From Dehalococcoidia bacterium (GTDB lineage: Bacteria > Chloroflexota > Dehalococcoidia > GIF9 > AB-539-J10): DNA of 5,467 bases. Shown one piece after another: positions 4,647 to 5,467 of the stretch (the first letter of the stretch is position 1; each line of letters opens with the position of its first letter). The position numbers and the translations under genes are program-made. A model generated the notes under the pieces. The model did not search any database. It was not told the DNA's origin and was given only the letters and a program-made list of their open reading frames with translations. The DNA lies in assembly GCA_030603265.1 (NCBI GenBank), contig JAUVYD010000116.1:1-5467 (forward strand), read 5' to 3'.

Positions 4647-4663
4647 TTGCATTTCAAATGCAA
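4647..4663. promoter_or_regulatory. 17-bp palindrome, possible operator
   Basis: TTGCATTT and AAATGCAA are perfect inverted arms around one C. It lies about 50 bases upstream of the hicBA promoter on the minus strand, in locally A/T-richer DNA. The symmetry suits a dimeric regulator, but the distance is long and the neighbouring TTGCAC may mean it is part of another repeat. Confidence 0.25.
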
Positions 4664-4770
4664 GATTGCACGAAATGCCCTGCCTCCAGGTCCACGCATT
4701 ACTGCATGCCATTCTCTGCACTGTGAGCGCGCCCACGAATCCCTTGAGAACATTCCCATGCCCGCCCCCT

Positions 4771-4793
4771 CAGTTCGGGGGACATCATTCACG
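4771..4793 (-). repeat. GAAATGAGTATGGTGTCCCC-family repeat, inverted copy
   Basis: On the minus strand this reads CGTGAATGATGTCCCCCGAA and then CTG, sharing ATG(A/G)TGTCCCC(C/G)GAA with the plus-strand copies. It faces the copy at 4811-4833 across a spacer of 17 bases. Independently, TCAGTTCGG (4770-4778) pairs perfectly with CCGAACTGA (4800-4808). Confidence 0.5.
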
Positions 4794-4810
4794 GATTGTC
4801 CGAACTGACT

Positions 4811-4833
4811 TGCGTATGGTGACCCCGGAATTC
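4811..4833 (+). repeat. GAAATGAGTATGGTGTCCCC-family repeat, copy 5
   Basis: It reads TGCGTATGGTGACCCCGGAA then TTC. The core GTATGGTG(T/A)CCCCGGAATTC is the clearest version of the right half of the family. With the inverted copy at 4771-4793 it makes an imperfect hairpin of the kind seen in paired palindromic repeats. Confidence 0.6.
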
Positions 4834-4931
4834 CCGTGAACTCGTTGGAGAGGCGACGCGAACGAGGAAGGAGAGCCTTGGCCCGTTCATTGCCGACCTG
4901 CCCGTGGCGCAGGGTGAACTATGATCTCCCG

Positions 4932-4956
4932 TAGGGGCAGGCTCCCATGCCTGCCC
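4932..4956. repeat. GTAGGGGCAGG-type hairpin repeat, copy 2
   Basis: A perfect 8-bp stem GGGCAGGC (4935-4942) and GCCTGCCC (4949-4956) encloses loop TCCCAT. Compared with copy 1 (184-208) the loop is identical, and the loop-closing pair is C-G instead of G-C, changed on both sides. No T-tract follows. Confidence 0.65.
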
Positions 4957-4998
4957 GCGGGCGTGCGTTGGCACTGCACCTGCTGGGACGGGCGCGTA

Positions 4999-5027
4999 GT
5001 GAAATGAGTATGGTGTCCCCGCATTTC
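4999..5027 (+). repeat. GAAATGAGTATGGTGTCCCC-family repeat, copy 6
   Basis: GAAATGAGTATGGTGTCCCC (5001-5020) is the exact family core, followed by GCATTTC in place of GGAATTC. It is preceded by CGTAGT, close to the CGTAC that precedes copies 1 and 3. It lies 57 bases upstream of the probable -35 of the zinc-ribbon gene. Confidence 0.7.
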
Positions 5028-5083
5028 CGCACCAGCACGCGGGGCCAGTCGTTCGCGCAGATGGAGATTCCGCGGAAACGTAT

Positions 5084-5112
5084 TTGTGGGAAACGCTGCC
5101 AGGGTGTATAGT
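5084..5112 (+). promoter_or_regulatory. Probable promoter of the zinc-ribbon gene
   Basis: TTGTGG (5084-5089) and TATAGT (5107-5112) are 17 bases apart, with the -10 matching consensus at five of six positions. The start site would be near 5119, leaving a leader of about 110 bases before the GTG at 5230, long enough for some post-transcriptional control. The 10-base palindrome TTCCGCGGAA (5068-5077) lies just upstream of the -35 but is of a size expected by chance. Confidence 0.35.
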
Positions 5113-5229
5113 GGTATTGGTAGTAGAAGTTCAGTTCTTTGGTCCTCGTTCGTGCCCCCTCTTCGCAGTCGAGCCCTGAATGACCGTAACTCCTTCGAAC
5201 CAAGTTTTACGTATAGAGGAGGTCATCCA

Positions 5230-5412
5230 GTGAGCTATCAAGACAAGACGATCACGTGCCGCGATTGCGGTCACGAGTTCGCCTTCACGGCATCGGAACA
5301 AGAGTTCTTCGCCGAGACGGGTTTCACCAATGAGCCCAGGCGATGTCCGACCTGCCGCCGCGCCAAGCGCGACAGCACGTCGTCCATGTCGGGCAGCCAG
5401 CGAACCTGGTAG
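5230..5412 (+). CDS. Small zinc-ribbon protein (probable zinc-binding domain)
   Basis: A 60-residue cytoplasmic protein of the small zinc-ribbon type that begins (M)xYQDKTITCRDCGHEFAFTASEQEFFAETGFTNEPRRCPTCR. Four cysteines, CxxC at 10/13 and CxxC at 39/42, should bind one zinc ion. The middle block EQEFFAxxGFTNEPxRCPxCR is the family signature. Function is not established; nucleic-acid or protein contact is plausible. The GTG start is fixed by AGGAGGT at 5217-5223, six bases upstream. The frame is open upstream, but that part is leader DNA. After the second CxxC a short Ser-rich tail ends at TAG. Relatives I recall in Chloroflexota are often longer, with a second CxxC pair near the C-terminus, so this one may be a short form or shortened by a frameshift. 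It is the last gene before the window ends. Confidence 0.8.
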   Translation: MSYQDKTITCRDCGHEFAFTASEQEFFAETGFTNEPRRCPTCRRAKRDSTSSMSGSQRTW

Positions 5413-5467
5413 CGTGTCGCCGCCAACGTGCGGCGCCGCTCGGCACCCACTGCGTACGCGCAGAATC

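Larger units (their letters stand above)
4543..5229. other. Long intergenic region between hicB and the zinc-ribbon gene
   Basis: No convincing gene is seen on either strand. It holds the promoter of the second hicBA pair (4570-4598), a TTGCATTT/AAATGCAA palindrome (4647-4663), an inverted pair of GAAATGAG-family repeats (4771-4833), a hairpin repeat (4932-4956), another family copy (4999-5027), and the promoter of the zinc-ribbon gene (5084-5112). Open frames of 61-94 residues overlap these repeats and have no family character. Confidence 0.65.

Noticed and set aside
4568..4792. Minus-strand frame of 74 residues upstream of the second hicB
   Set aside because: It covers the hicBA promoter, the 17-bp palindrome and part of a repeat; no ribosome site or family resemblance.
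5068..5077. TTCCGCGGAA palindrome upstream of the zinc-ribbon promoter
   Set aside because: Position is suggestive, but the length is within chance expectation and no second copy is seen.
1..5467. CRISPR array
   Set aside because: The repeats are far apart, irregularly spaced and of several kinds. No regular repeat-spacer pattern exists.

Overview
The window is high-GC bacterial DNA with short operons, Shine-Dalgarno sites of the AGGAGG type, GTG and TTG starts, and many short hairpin-forming intergenic repeats. The repeats (GTAGGGGCAGG...CCTGCCC, GTAGGGGCGA...TCGCCC), the form of the small zinc-ribbon protein and the two HicBA cassettes fit an uncultured Chloroflexota, perhaps Dehalococcoidia-like. 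That placement is inference from general resemblance, not a phylogenetic result.

Layout. Positions 1-460 are non-coding, with two copies of a 95-bp repeat and several hairpins. A complete 12-helix MFS transporter (461-1741, +) follows. Next comes a hicB-hicA pair (1911-2323, +) with overlapping stop/start and a tandem hairpin/terminator (2360-2442). After a non-coding stretch lies a decayed C-terminal piece of a type I restriction-modification methyltransferase subunit, HsdM (about 2740-2973). It overlaps an intact RhuM-family gene (2963-3997, +). A second hicB-hicA pair of a different subfamily runs on the minus strand (4542-4127). A long intergenic region rich in repeats (4543-5229) precedes a small zinc-ribbon protein (5230-5412, +).

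The middle of the window reads as a worn defence/accessory island. It holds a broken R-M locus that kept only the tail of hsdM and the rhuM gene often found beside hsdM/hsdS, bracketed by two unrelated HicBA toxin-antitoxin pairs. No hsdS, hsdR, transposase or integrase is visible. A short repeat, GAAATGAGTATGGTGTCCCC and variants, occurs at every seam between modules: MFS|hicBA, hicBA|hsdM-rhuM, rhuM|hicAB and hicAB|zinc ribbon. It may mark the joints at which the island was assembled or trimmed.

I see no clear, complete, undescribed system. The observations best worth checking are the repeat-at-every-seam pattern, a 29-bp near-perfect palindrome inside the rhuM coding sequence, compensating frameshifts in the hsdM remnant, hairpin repeats with compensatory base changes, and a shortened HicA C-terminus.
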